From positions 1,736,001 to 1,800,000 of the forward strand of contig CP172536.1 in NCBI GenBank assembly GCA_044598425.1: a stretch of DNA of 64,000 nt. The letters run 5' to 3'. Both the position numbers and the translations under genes were made by a program. Under the pieces are notes generated by a model. That model searched no databases. It was not told the origin of the DNA and saw only the letters and a program-made list of their open reading frames with translations. This document shows, in pieces, positions 42,335-50,764 of the stretch (the first letter of the stretch is position 1; each line of letters starts with the position of its first letter). This DNA comes from JAEVLT01 sp044598425 (GTDB taxonomy: Bacteria; Bacillota; Bacilli; Bacillales; Cytobacillaceae).

Positions 42335-42524
42335 TTGAAAATAGTTGGGTATTGAAAATTAAGTTTTTTTATTGAATATAATACCCTAACGAGGTATAAG
42401 GAGGTACGGCAACCGAAGAAAAAGTTGATATGAGGTCAAACAACTAAGTGAAGACAGCCAATATTTACGATATACAAATATTGCATAAAAACAAACATTA
42501 AACCCTATGGAGATGATGGATAAC

Positions 42525-42884
42525 ATGAGTACAGGAAATATAATAATTATTGCAATACTAATCGGACTTTTAATATGGCGTCTTCGTCCTGTAAAAGGCG
42601 TTCGCAACATTACTACCGCTCAGTTAAAAAATGAGCTAGCTGACAAGGATAAGCAATTTGTAGATGTTCGTACGCCTGGGGAATTTAAAGGCAACTCAAT
42701 TAAAGGTTTTAAAAATATCCCGCTTGACCAGCTGCCAAACAAAGCTGCTACATTATCAAAGGATAAAGAAGTAGTCGTCATTTGTCAAAGCGGTATGAGA
42801 AGTGCTAGAGCTGCAAAAATCCTAAAAAATTTAGGTTTTAAAAATATAACAAACGTCAAGGGCGGCATGAGTGCTTGGCGCTAG
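42525..42884 (+). CDS. Membrane-anchored rhodanese-like sulfurtransferase
   Basis: This is a single-domain rhodanese with an N-terminal membrane anchor (IIIIAILIGLLIW). The active-site loop is CQSGMRSARAAKIL with the catalytic Cys, and the domain ends in the usual GGMSAWR. Several in-frame ATGs occur (42507, 42513, 42516, 42525); GGAG at 42509-42512 could serve the last, but the start is uncertain by up to six residues. It probably carries sulfane sulfur at the membrane face. It is first in an operon continuing to yrkJ. Confidence 0.88.
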   Translation: MSTGNIIIIAILIGLLIWRLRPVKGVRNITTAQLKNELADKDKQFVDVRTPGEFKGNSIKGFKNIPLDQLPNKAATLSKDKEVVVICQSGMRSARAAKILKNLGFKNITNVKGGMSAWR

Positions 42885-42898
42885 GAGGAGAATGAAAA

Positions 42899-43195
42899 AT
42901 GAAAACTTTAACAGCTAAACAAGTAGAAGAAAAATTAAATAATGGTGAACAGTTGAATATTATTGATGTTCGTGAAACGCACGAAGTTGCTTTTGGAAAA
43001 ATTCCAGCAGCTGTTAACATTCCGCTCGGATTAATCGAGTTCCGTATGCAAGATCTAGATAAATCGAAGGAATACATTATAGTATGCCGTTCAGGTGCAA
43101 GAAGCTCTCAAGCTTGTCGATTCTTAGAAAGCTATGGTTTCAATGTAACCAATATGACTGGCGGCATGATGTCATGGGAAGGCGAAGTTGAGTAA
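42899..43195 (+). CDS. Single-domain rhodanese
   Basis: This is a 98-residue soluble rhodanese with active-site loop CRSGARSSQACRFL and the end GGMMSWEGEVE. It starts 14 bases after the preceding rhodanese, with AGGAGGAGAATG upstream. It probably takes sulfur from low-molecular persulfides and passes it on to TusA-like or CoA acceptors in the same regulon. Confidence 0.9.
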   Translation: MKTLTAKQVEEKLNNGEQLNIIDVRETHEVAFGKIPAAVNIPLGLIEFRMQDLDKSKEYIIVCRSGARSSQACRFLESYGFNVTNMTGGMMSWEGEVE

Positions 43196-43384
43196 TTTTT
43201 ACTGTTAACAAAATTGCCAATCACTCAATTCATTGGGGGATGGGTTGGGTGATTGCAGTGTTGTTGGCTCACCATGTTATTTTTAGTTAAGCTAACTTGT
43301 TATCATTTAAATGTTCTATTATTATTAATAATAAATCGGATGGGGATTTTTTTAAATTTTATAATACCACAGGGGGTAAATGAA

Positions 43385-44521
43385 TTGACTTTAAAAGCAA
43401 TGCTTGCAGAAGAAGTAGCCAATTTGGTTGTGAATAAAAAACCGTTGTTTATTTTGGATGTTCGTAATGAAAGTGATTATAAAGATTGGAAAATTGAAGG
43501 AGAAGCTGTCCAATCGATTAATATTCCTTACTTTGATTTGATTGATGGTGTTGATCATATTCTTGATCAGCTACCAAGAGATGAACAAATTCTTGTTGTC
43601 TGCGCAAAAGAAGGTTCTTCAAAATTTGTTGCTGAAAGCTTAGCTGAAGCTGGATTAGAAAATCTTGCATTTCTTTCAGGCGGAATGAAGTCCTGGAGTG
43701 AATATTTATATAAAGCAGAAGTTTACCAAGACGAAAAGGTAAAAGTTTATCAATTCATCCGTGTCGGGAAAGGCTGCCTTTCTTATATGGTAATTTCAGG
43801 TGATGAAGCACTTGTTGTTGATGCATCAAGATTCCTAGATGTATATGAGACAGTAGCAGCAAGTGAAGGTGTAAAAATTACTCATATCGTTGACTCGCAT
43901 TTACACGCTGACCATATTTCTGGCGGTAAAGAACTTGCAGAGCGTGTTGGTGCGCAATATTACTTGATGAAGAGTGAAGGGGCGCTATTTGATTTCAACC
44001 CGCTTGAAGATTACACCAACATTGAGTTTGAAAAAGTAAGTCTTGAAGTGCTTGCTGTGAAAACACCAGGCCACACGCCAGGCAGTGTTTCATTCTTCGT
44101 GAACAACAAACTTCTTTTCTCAGGCGATACCATTTTTGTCGGCGGCTTAGGACGACCTGATTTAGGCGGAAAAGCAGCTGAGTGGGCAGAAGATTTATAC
44201 GAAACAGTATATGAAAAAGTTACAAAAATCGCCGATGATGTCATCGTTCTTCCTGGTCATTACGCCAGCCTTGATGATGAAATGAATGAACAAGGATTTG
44301 TGGGAGAAACACTAGGAAAAATCCGCTCCCGCAATGAAATGATGCAAAATAAAGCGAAAGCGGAGTTTGTTGAACAAGTTGTTGCAAATGCAAACAGCGA
44401 AACACCTCCAAATTTTGAAGAAATCGTAGCAATTAACCGCGGCAGTATGGCTGCTGACGAAGAAAAGAAGCAGGAACTTGAAATTGGGCCAAACCGCTGT
44501 GCCCTTCATCACACTCATTAA
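43385..44521 (+). CDS. yrkH: Rhodanese-metallo-beta-lactamase fusion (persulfide dioxygenase-like, YrkH-like)
   Basis: This 378-residue protein has an N-terminal rhodanese-like domain (to about residue 115) and a persulfide-dioxygenase-type metallo-beta-lactamase domain. The metal motif is DSHLHADHISGG, and TPGHTPGSVSFF, SGDTIFVGG and LPGHYAS follow. In the rhodanese part the active loop reads CAKEGSSKF, with Cys but not the usual shape. Domain order is reversed against S. aureus CstB. TTG 43385 is chosen because AGGGGGT lies 7 bases upstream; earlier in-frame codons encode an unlike hydrophobic lead. Expected product: sulfite from persulfide. Confidence 0.88.
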   Translation: MTLKAMLAEEVANLVVNKKPLFILDVRNESDYKDWKIEGEAVQSINIPYFDLIDGVDHILDQLPRDEQILVVCAKEGSSKFVAESLAEAGLENLAFLSGGMKSWSEYLYKAEVYQDEKVKVYQFIRVGKGCLSYMVISGDEALVVDASRFLDVYETVAASEGVKITHIVDSHLHADHISGGKELAERVGAQYYLMKSEGALFDFNPLEDYTNIEFEKVSLEVLAVKTPGHTPGSVSFFVNNKLLFSGDTIFVGGLGRPDLGGKAAEWAEDLYETVYEKVTKIADDVIVLPGHYASLDDEMNEQGFVGETLGKIRSRNEMMQNKAKAEFVEQVVANANSETPPNFEEIVAINRGSMAADEEKKQELEIGPNRCALHHTH

Positions 44522-44546
44522 TCAAACAGCAAAGGGGATACTATAG

Positions 44547-44774
44547 ATGAATTCTGATAAAATGGTAGATGCAAAGGGATTAGCATGCCCAATGCCAATC
44601 GTTAAAACAAAAAAAGCAATCGACACTCTCGAATCCGGTCAAGTATTGGAAATACACGCAACAGATAAGGGTGCAAAAAAAGATTTAGCTGCATGGGCCA
44701 ACTCAACTGGACATGAATTACTAAATACTGAAGAAGAAAATGATGTACTAAAATTCTGGATTAAAAAAGCATAA
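44547..44774 (+). CDS. yrkI: TusA-family sulfur carrier protein (YrkI-like)
   Basis: This 75-residue protein has the TusA signature DAKGLACPMPIVKTKKAI with the sulfur-carrying Cys in CPMP. It ends at the conserved strand (DVLKFWIKKA). It is almost the same as the N-terminal domain of the TusA-rhodanese at 48946. AAAGGGG precedes the ATG. It likely carries sulfur between the rhodaneses, the dioxygenase and the reductase of the regulon. Confidence 0.92.
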   Translation: MNSDKMVDAKGLACPMPIVKTKKAIDTLESGQVLEIHATDKGAKKDLAAWANSTGHELLNTEEENDVLKFWIKKA

Positions 44775-44838
44775 TTGAAAATAAATCGCACAGAACCGGC
44801 ACTTTAAGTGCCTTTCTGTGTTTTGGGAGGTCTCTAAT

Positions 44839-45627
44839 ATGGAATGGACCTATATTCTTGTTTTATTTTTTATCGGTTTTATCGGTTCGTTCATTTCCGG
44901 GATGGTTGGCATCGGCGGTGCCATTATCAACTTTCCAATGCTGCTATATGTTCCACCGTTATTGGGTTTTGCGGCATTTACATCCCATGCAGTTTCAGGA
45001 ATTAGTGCCGTACAGGTTTTCTTTGCGACAATCGGCGGTGTACTCATTTATCGAAAAAGTGGTTATTTGAACAAGACCGTCATTTTAACAATGGGGATTA
45101 GTGTGCTAATTGGAAGCTTTGTTGGCGGATATGGATCGCATTTATTGTCCGAACAGGGAATTAACCTAGTCTATGGAATTCTTGCCGTTATTGCCGTTAT
45201 TTTAATGTTTATTCCCCGTAAAGGCATTGACGAGCTACCAGCAGATCAATTGATAATTAATAAATGGCTTGCAGGGGGATTGGCGTTTCTTGTTGGAATC
45301 GCTGCAGGGATTGTTGGAGCAGGCGGAGCTTTCTTACTTGTACCAATTATGCTTACCGTGTTAAAAATCCCAATACGCATTACGATTGCTTCTTCACTTG
45401 CGATCACTTTGATTTCTTCCATCGGGGTTACTGTAGGAAAGGTAACAACCGGCCAAGTTGAATTCTTGCCTTCTATTATTGTGGTTATAGCCAGCTTAAT
45501 CGCGTCACCGCTTGGTGCAAAAATCGGAAAACGAATGAATACAAAAATCCTTCAAGCGATTCTTGCAGTCTTGATTGGAGCAACCGCGATTAAAATCTGG
45601 TTCAATATTTTTCAAACCTTATTTTAA
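44839..45627 (+). CDS. yrkJ: TauE/SafE-family exporter (YrkJ-like)
   Basis: This is a 262-residue membrane protein with about eight segments and two TauE repeats: GFIGSFISGMVGIGGAIINF and LVGIAAGIVGAGGAFLLVPI. In the CstR regulon of other Firmicutes the homologue is thought to export sulfite or thiosulfate made by persulfide oxidation. ATG 44839 follows GGGAGG. It lies after the dioxygenase and sulfur carrier, which fits removal of their product. Confidence 0.9.
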   Translation: MEWTYILVLFFIGFIGSFISGMVGIGGAIINFPMLLYVPPLLGFAAFTSHAVSGISAVQVFFATIGGVLIYRKSGYLNKTVILTMGISVLIGSFVGGYGSHLLSEQGINLVYGILAVIAVILMFIPRKGIDELPADQLIINKWLAGGLAFLVGIAAGIVGAGGAFLLVPIMLTVLKIPIRITIASSLAITLISSIGVTVGKVTTGQVEFLPSIIVVIASLIASPLGAKIGKRMNTKILQAILAVLIGATAIKIWFNIFQTLF

Positions 45628-45664
45628 AATTGTACGTATCTAAAGTTGAGGAGGCTGTCTGCAA

Positions 45665-45853
45665 ATGCAAGAAGAAGAAAAGAAGCGAACAGATGAATGC
45701 TCAACCGGTTCTTGAGGAATGAGTCTGTCGAAAACGACAGGGAACGATGGGAAGCCTGTTAAACAACAGATTCCTATATGACCTGGTACGTTTGTCTGGC
45801 TCCTGGCAGGAGTCATCTATTTGATTTATAAAGGCATTCATTTCTTTTTTTAA
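45665..45853 (+). pseudogene. Small membrane protein gene with two in-frame TGA codons
   Basis: A strong GAGGAGG 10 bases upstream leads to ATG 45665. The frame runs 62 codons to TAA 45851 and is broken only by TGA at 45713 and TGA at 45779. Read through, it gives an acidic/basic head (MQEEEKKRTDECSTGS), a middle (GMSLSKTTGNDGKPVKQQIP) and a membrane tail (FVWLLAGVIYLIYKGIHFFF). Both stops could be single G-to-A changes from Trp TGG. Decay is the simplest reading; recoding is possible. It follows yrkJ by 37 bases on the same strand. Confidence 0.5.
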
Positions 45854-45933
45854 CAATGAAAGAGAACCAAAGGATGGAACGGGTTGTTTTACTGGCTCCC
45901 TCTTTTTATGACAATTTAAGAAAGCAGCTTTCG

Positions 45934-45978
45934 TTGACAATTTCCTTTTAAAAACATACAATATACCTATGGGGGTAT
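45934..45978 (+). promoter_or_regulatory. Promoter with CstR-type operator before the glutaredoxin gene
   Basis: TTGACA (45934-45939), 17 bases and TACAAT (45957-45962) form an excellent promoter. The dyad ATACCTATGGGGGTAT (45963-45978) follows immediately and covers the transcription start. Confidence 0.8.
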
Positions 45979-46010
45979 ATAAAAATCTGATTTAAAGGAG
46001 AGAGTGAAGC

Positions 46011-46241
46011 ATGAACCAAATTACTGTTTATACTACAAGCACTTGCCCATATTGTACAATGGTGAAAAACTTCTTAAGCTCGCAAGGATTGCCATTCAAA
46101 GAAGTAAATGTTGGTCTTGATCAGGCAGCAGCAAACCGCCTTGTTCAAACAACCGGCCAATTAGGTGTTCCGCAAACGGAGATCAATGGTCAATGGGTGT
46201 TAGGCTATGATCCAGAAAAAATTATGCAGTTAGTAAGATAA
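46011..46241 (+). CDS. Glutaredoxin-family protein
   Basis: This is a 76-residue glutaredoxin/NrdH-like thioredoxin fold with active site CPYC at residues 12-15 and the conserved GVPQTEINGQWVLGYDP region (cis-Pro in VPQT). AAAGGAGAGAG precedes the ATG. Its own operator-bearing promoter places it in the CstR regulon, where it could reduce mixed disulfides or persulfides on proteins. Confidence 0.9.
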   Translation: MNQITVYTTSTCPYCTMVKNFLSSQGLPFKEVNVGLDQAAANRLVQTTGQLGVPQTEINGQWVLGYDPEKIMQLVR

Positions 46242-46420
46242 CAATTTAAAACGATCTGGATTACGAGGGCTGAATGATTAGCTCTCTTTTCTCATTTCGA
46301 GCAGATTTTTTGCCCTTACACCACCAGTGTACGATAATGGAAATGTTTAATAGGGGGATTCCCTTTATGAGTCAGAAGGGACTAAAGAGGAAATAATAAT
46401 TAAGAAGGAGTTGAGTTAGG

Positions 46421-46804
46421 ATGTTTCATTACACGGTCGAAACAAACAAGTCGATAGAAGAAGCAATCACATCCATTACAGAAGCTTTAAAAGAGGAAAA
46501 GTTTGGCGTTCAATGGCAGTTTAACATTAAGGACAAGCTTCATGAAAAAGGGGTTGAACTTGATAAGGAGTTTGTTGTTCTTGAAGTGTGCAATCCGCAC
46601 GAGGCAAAAAAAGTATTAACTGCAAACAGCCTTGTTGGGTACTTTTTACCTTGTAAAATTGTTGTGTATGAAGATCAGAATCAAACGAAAATTGGCATGC
46701 CGAAGCCAACTGGATTAATTAGCATGGTAGCGGATGAAGAGTTAATGGGTGTGGCCAGGGACATTGAACAGCGTCTGATTGCAAGCATTGAAAAAGCGAA
46801 ATAA
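46421..46804 (+). CDS. DUF302 family protein
   Basis: This is a 127-residue DUF302 protein: FHYTVETNKSIEEAITSITE, then VLEVCNPHEAKKVLTANSLV and FLPCKIVVYEDQ, the family core. Two Cys lie in the core (EVCNP and LPCKI). The biochemical role of DUF302 is unknown. AAGGAG lies 8 bases before the ATG. The 180-base gap to the glutaredoxin gene has no terminator, so both could share the operator-bearing promoter. The gene ends at a strong shared terminator. Confidence 0.88.
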   Translation: MFHYTVETNKSIEEAITSITEALKEEKFGVQWQFNIKDKLHEKGVELDKEFVVLEVCNPHEAKKVLTANSLVGYFLPCKIVVYEDQNQTKIGMPKPTGLISMVADEELMGVARDIEQRLIASIEKAK

Positions 46805-46839
46805 AGAAAGAACTCGCCGATTTGGCGAGTTCTTTCTTT
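46803..46839. terminator. Bidirectional terminator
   Basis: The perfect long dyad AAAGAAAGAACTCGCC with GGCGAGTTCTTTCTTT lies between the DUF302 gene and the converging CoA-disulfide reductase gene and ends with A/T on both sides. Confidence 0.85.
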
Positions 46840-48742
46840 ATTTTTGAATATACATTTTATTCAGATTGCCTTCGCTGACTGTCTTTATGACAGAGTAGCT
46901 GCTGTTGTCGGCCCAATTGGTAACATCTTTTATAAAAGTATAGTCGGTAGAAGATACTAACAGAATTTCACCTTGATTTAATTTTTCCATATTGGCTGCA
47001 ACTTCCATGCTAGGTTGAGGGCATGTTAAACCAGTAACAGCCACTTCTACGGCCGCTTCTAATTCCTCATCAGAAGTTTTTACAGCACTGCCTGTTTGGT
47101 TGAAAACGGATGAGTACGTCTTCCAGCCGCCATCCAAGTTTTTCACATTAAAGCCATTTTCAGAAAGAATACGAGAAGCAAGATAGCCGCGCAGTCCAAC
47201 CTGACAAGTAATATAGATGGTTTTGTCTTTTGGAAGTTCATTCAAGCGGTCACGCAAGTCATTCAATGGGATGTTGACGGATCCTTTAATGAATCCCATT
47301 TTTCTTTCCACTGGCTCTCGAACATCGATCAATAAACCATTTTGAGCAACAATTTCATCGATCTCATGCCATTGAACCGTGTCGACTTCACCGTTCAGGA
47401 TATTGGATGCAACGTAACCTGCCATATTTACTGGGTCTTTTGCAGAAGAGTATGGCGGTGCATATGCCAACTCCACTTCTGTTAGATCAAATACAGTTAA
47501 ATCTCCTTTGATTGCGGTTGCAATGACGTCAATCCGCTTTTCAGCACCGTCTGCACCAACTGCTTGTGCACCTAAAATTCGGCCTGTTTCAGGTTCAAAC
47601 AACAATTTCAATGCGATTGGTGCAGAGCCAGGATAGTAGCCGGCATGAGAACCTGGGTGCAGGTGGATTGCCTTGTATTCCATGTTTAATTGCTTTAATC
47701 GTTTTTCGTTGTTTCCAGTCGCCGCCACGGTAATATCAAAAACTTTTGCAACAGAAGTTCCAAGTGTGCCTTTGTATTTTTCTGCTTTACCGTAAATATT
47801 ATTTGCAACAATCCGGCCTTGACGGTTAGCTGGTCCTGCTAAAGGAATCATTGTTGGGCTGCCATTAATATAATCCGTTACTTCAATCGCATCGCCAATT
47901 GCATAAATATTTTCATCATTTGTTTGTAAATATTCATTTACTTGAATACCGCCGCGGGCGCCAACATTTAAACCAGCATCCACAGCTAATTGATTTTCTG
48001 GTCGAACCCCAATAGATAAAATCGTCATATCCGTATTTAATAATGTACCACTTGAAAGTTCAATCACGTTTCCATTGTCTCTAAACGCTTTTACACCATC
48101 TTCTAAAATTAACTTCACGCCTTTATTCATTAAATGGGCATGAACAATGGTTGCCATTTCATAGTCTAATGGAGCCATTACCTGGTTTGCCATCTCAACG
48201 ACCGTTACTTCAACACCGCGTTCGGCTAAGTTTTCAGCCATTTCTAAGCCGATAAAACCGCCACCGACAACGACTGCTCTCTTTGGCTGTTCAATATCGA
48301 CATAGCCCTTGATACGATCGGTATCAGGAATATTGCGGAGCGTGAAAACATTGTTTGCCTCTGAAACACCTTCGATATTTGGGAAAATAGGCTTTGCTCC
48401 TGGCGAAAGTATAAGGGTGTCATAGCCTTCTTCATAATCTTCATTATTTCTTAAATTACGGACTGTAACTGTTTTTCGCTTACGGTTAATTTTTGTTACT
48501 TCTGATAAATTGCGAATATCCAGCTTAAAACGCGCGCTCATTCCTTCAACCGTTTGTACCAATAATTTTTGACGGTCTTTGATCGTTTCGCCGATATAAT
48601 AGGGGAGTCCGCAGTTGGCAAAAGAGATATATTCGCCTCTTTCGAAAAGTACAATCGTTGATTTTTCATCTAGTCTGCGCAATCTTGCAGCAGCGGTTGC
48701 ACCACCAGCGACACCGCCGACAATAAGGATTTTTTTAGCCAT
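46838..48742 (-). CDS. CoA-disulfide/persulfide reductase-rhodanese-TusA triple fusion
   Basis: This 634-residue flavoprotein begins with the FAD motif ILIVGGVAGGATAAARLRRL and the single active Cys44 in SFANCGLPYY, the mark of CoA-disulfide reductases. The NAD-binding motif is AVVVGGGFIGLEMAENLAER. A dimerisation domain follows, then a rhodanese domain (about 455-545, loop CQVGLRGYLASRIL) and a C-terminal TusA-like domain (about 562-634, TGLTCPQPSMEVAANME). Reductase-rhodanese fusions reduce CoA or polysulfide persulfides with NAD(P)H, releasing sulfide; the added TusA-like carrier is less common. AGGAGG lies 9 bases before the ATG. A CstR-type dyad lies at its promoter. Confidence 0.92.
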   Translation of the reverse strand: MAKKILIVGGVAGGATAAARLRRLDEKSTIVLFERGEYISFANCGLPYYIGETIKDRQKLLVQTVEGMSARFKLDIRNLSEVTKINRKRKTVTVRNLRNNEDYEEGYDTLILSPGAKPIFPNIEGVSEANNVFTLRNIPDTDRIKGYVDIEQPKRAVVVGGGFIGLEMAENLAERGVEVTVVEMANQVMAPLDYEMATIVHAHLMNKGVKLILEDGVKAFRDNGNVIELSSGTLLNTDMTILSIGVRPENQLAVDAGLNVGARGGIQVNEYLQTNDENIYAIGDAIEVTDYINGSPTMIPLAGPANRQGRIVANNIYGKAEKYKGTLGTSVAKVFDITVAATGNNEKRLKQLNMEYKAIHLHPGSHAGYYPGSAPIALKLLFEPETGRILGAQAVGADGAEKRIDVIATAIKGDLTVFDLTEVELAYAPPYSSAKDPVNMAGYVASNILNGEVDTVQWHEIDEIVAQNGLLIDVREPVERKMGFIKGSVNIPLNDLRDRLNELPKDKTIYITCQVGLRGYLASRILSENGFNVKNLDGGWKTYSSVFNQTGSAVKTSDEELEAAVEVAVTGLTCPQPSMEVAANMEKLNQGEILLVSSTDYTFIKDVTNWADNSSYSVIKTVSEGNLNKMYIQK

Positions 48743-48766
48743 TGTTTTGTACCTCCTCAAATATGA

Positions 48767-48782
48767 ATACCTATAGGGGTAT
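48767..48782 (-). promoter_or_regulatory. CstR-type operator before the CoA-disulfide reductase gene
   Basis: The dyad ATACCTATAGGGGTAT lies 24 bases upstream of the minus-strand start and downstream of an AT-rich promoter region. With the dyad at 48846 it frames a divergent regulatory region. Confidence 0.75.
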
Positions 48783-48845
48783 GTTAACATAAAAAAAAAT
48801 GATTAGTCAGTGACAATTATCACAAGCATTTTTGTAGACTTTATA

Positions 48846-48861
48846 TTACCACTAGGGGTAT
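48846..48861 (+). promoter_or_regulatory. CstR-type operator before the TusA-rhodanese gene
   Basis: TTACCACTAGGGGTAT starts at the end of a TATATT -10 candidate (48842-48847). The -35 box is weak. It would control the rightward operon 48946-50603. Confidence 0.68.
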
Positions 48862-48945
48862 ATTAGAAACTGGGTGAAAAATTAAACCTACATCGTATGG
48901 TTTTTCACTTTCCAACAATACTAACAAAGAAGGAGGGGTAATTGG

Positions 48946-49521
48946 ATGAATCTAACAACAGACAAAGTTTTAGATGCGAAGGGTCTTGCTTGCCCAATGC
49001 CAATTGTCAAAACGAAAAAAGCTATGAATGAATTACAACCAGGACAAGTGATGGAAATCCAGGCCACAGATAAGGGGTCAACAGCCGATTTAAAAGCTTG
49101 GGCTGATACAACTGGCCATCAATATTTAGGAACGATCGAAGAAAATGGCGTTTTAAAGCATTATCTTCGGAAAGCGTCTGATAACGAAACGACTTCAGGA
49201 GCTTCCTGGCCGCATGTTGAATCGTTGGATGAAGTAGTAAACAAGCTAAATAGCGATGAAAAAATAACGATTCTTGATGTACGTGAACCTGCGGAATACA
49301 TTTTCGGCCATATTCCTGGAGCCATTTCCATACCGCTTGGAGAATTAGAAGAACGATTTAATGAATTAAACAAAGATGAGGAAATTCATATCATTTGCCG
49401 TTCTGGTTCAAGAAGTGACCTCGCAGCTAAAAAATTGGCAGAGAAAGGATTTACAAACATCAAAAACGTTATCCCTGGCATGAAGGATTGGACGGGGCCA
49501 ATCGAAACAAGTAACGATTAA
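48946..49521 (+). CDS. yrkF: TusA-rhodanese fusion sulfurtransferase (YrkF-like)
   Basis: This 191-residue protein joins a TusA domain (residues 1-77, DAKGLACPMPIVKTKKAM) and a rhodanese domain (about 90-188, loop CRSGSRSDLAAKKL, end PGMKDWTGP). The two sulfur-carrying Cys may pass sulfur inside the molecule. GGAGGGG precedes the ATG. It heads an operon with a DsrE-like protein and a methyltransferase, behind a CstR-type dyad. It corresponds to B. subtilis YrkF. Confidence 0.92.
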   Translation: MNLTTDKVLDAKGLACPMPIVKTKKAMNELQPGQVMEIQATDKGSTADLKAWADTTGHQYLGTIEENGVLKHYLRKASDNETTSGASWPHVESLDEVVNKLNSDEKITILDVREPAEYIFGHIPGAISIPLGELEERFNELNKDEEIHIICRSGSRSDLAAKKLAEKGFTNIKNVIPGMKDWTGPIETSND

Positions 49522-49540
49522 TTAGGAGGAATGTACAAAA

Positions 49541-49930
49541 ATGAAAGTAGCGATTATTGCCGCAAACGGCCAATTATTTGATGCGTATAAAGTGTTTAAC
49601 ATTGCGACTGCTGCAGCCGCAACCGATGCTGAGGTAGGAATCTTTTTCACGTTTGAAGGACTTAATTTAATTCATAAAGAGGCATATAAACAGCTTCCGC
49701 TTCCAGCTGGGAAAGAACATTTTCAAGAAGGTTTTAAAAAAGCAAATGTTCCTTCTATTGAAGATCTCGTAGAAATGGCTCAGGATTTGGGAGTAAAAAT
49801 GATTGCCTGCCAAATGACAATGGATGTCATGAATCTTGAAAAAGACCATTTTGTAGATGGAATTGAAGTGGGTGGAGCAGCTTCCTTCCTTCATTTTGCA
49901 AGTGACGCCGATGTTACATTAACATTTTAG
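49541..49930 (+). CDS. yrkE: DsrE/DsrF-family sulfur relay protein (YrkE-like)
   Basis: This is a 129-residue DsrE-like protein. FDAYKVFNIATAAAATDAEV and EVGIFFTFEGLNLIHKE are typical, and the candidate sulfur Cys is in KMIACQMTMDVMN. In sulfur oxidisers and in the B. subtilis yrk operon such proteins accompany TusA and rhodanese partners. TTAGGAGGAATG precedes the ATG, 19 bases after the previous stop. Confidence 0.89.
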   Translation: MKVAIIAANGQLFDAYKVFNIATAAAATDAEVGIFFTFEGLNLIHKEAYKQLPLPAGKEHFQEGFKKANVPSIEDLVEMAQDLGVKMIACQMTMDVMNLEKDHFVDGIEVGGAASFLHFASDADVTLTF

Positions 49931-50036
49931 TTAAGACAACAGGAAATACTATATGGTTCGAATTACTGTACTTGGAGATCAAAATCGAGTACAGTTAGTG
50001 ATGCAGGATATTTTATTAAAATGGGGAGGCATATTT

Positions 50037-50603
50037 GTGGGACACCGCTTTAACCCTGAAAAAGCTGGGAAATTGCTTGATCCAAAGAGACGAGAAATTA
50101 TTTCCCCAAACACTGTAATAAAACTGCTCGATATTCAATCAACAGATACGATTGCTGACTTGGGCGCAGGCAATGGCTACTTTACTGTGCCAATGGCGCA
50201 TACGACAGAAAAAGAAGTGTTTGCTGTTGACATCGAACCAAAAATGCTTGCTCTTTTAAAAGAGCATGCCGCAAACGAACACGCCTCGAATATTGTCTAT
50301 TTGGAAGGAAACCTTGAAGAAATTCCACTCGAAAATCAATCTGCAGACAAAGCGTTAATTGCCTTTGTTACTCACGAAGTTCCGAATGTAGTGAAAATGA
50401 TTGGGGAACTTAAACGAGTGATGAAACCTTCCGGGAAAATTTTAATTTTAGAATGGGATGTAGTGAATTCGGAAAGCGGTCCACCGATTCACGAACGGAT
50501 ACCTTCTGAGCAATTGAAAAAGGAATTCGAAGAAAATGGACTACACGGCGAGGTTCACCAAATGAATGAACAAGTCTACGCCTTACTTTTAAGCTTAGGT
50601 TGA
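50037..50603 (+). CDS. Class I SAM-dependent methyltransferase
   Basis: This is a 188-residue methyltransferase with the SAM-binding motif IADLGAGNGYFTVPMA, the acidic loop VFAVDIEPKML and the late motif KPSGKILILEWDVV. The GTG at 50037 has GGGGAGG upstream and gives the usual start MGHRFNPEKAGKLLDPKRRE of this subfamily; the frame is open to 49953 without a site. Its substrate is unknown. As the last gene of the TusA-rhodanese operon it might methylate a sulfur species or thiol, as some hydrogen sulfide or thiol methyltransferases do, but this is speculation. Confidence 0.87.
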   Translation: MGHRFNPEKAGKLLDPKRREIISPNTVIKLLDIQSTDTIADLGAGNGYFTVPMAHTTEKEVFAVDIEPKMLALLKEHAANEHASNIVYLEGNLEEIPLENQSADKALIAFVTHEVPNVVKMIGELKRVMKPSGKILILEWDVVNSESGPPIHERIPSEQLKKEFEENGLHGEVHQMNEQVYALLLSLG

Positions 50604-50617
50604 GCAAATAACGAAAA

Positions 50618-50654
50618 GCAAGAGGCTAACCGATGGGGTGCAGCCTCTTGTTTA
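50618..50654 (+). terminator. Terminator of the yrkF operon
   Basis: The arms GCAAGAGGCT and AGCCTCTTGT with a 14-base loop lie 15 bases after the methyltransferase stop, followed by TTACATT. Confidence 0.75.
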
Positions 50655-50684
50655 CATTCTGTTAAAAATAAAAATACTTTTATC

Positions 50685-50713
50685 TTTACCAAATACCCTA
50701 CAGGGAATACAAT
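50685..50713 (+). promoter_or_regulatory. Promoter with CstR-type operator before the membrane protein/TlpA pair
   Basis: TTTACC (50685-50690), 17 bases and TACAAT (50708-50713) form a promoter. The dyad ATACCCTACAGGGAAT (50693-50708) fills the spacer, the same design as at 41618-41646. Confidence 0.65.
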
Positions 50714-50764
50714 AAAATACATAAATCAAAAAATACATAACTTTCACACATGACGGGGGTTTTC

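Noticed and set aside
43364..43379. CstR operator before the yrkH-like gene
   Set aside because: ATACCACAGGGGGTAA is asymmetric and doubles as the ribosome binding site of the gene; no promoter surrounds it.
45665..45853. Selenoprotein reading of the two in-frame TGA codons
   Set aside because: No CxxU or known selenoprotein motif surrounds them, no SECIS-like stem was evident, and no sel genes are in the window; decay is simpler.
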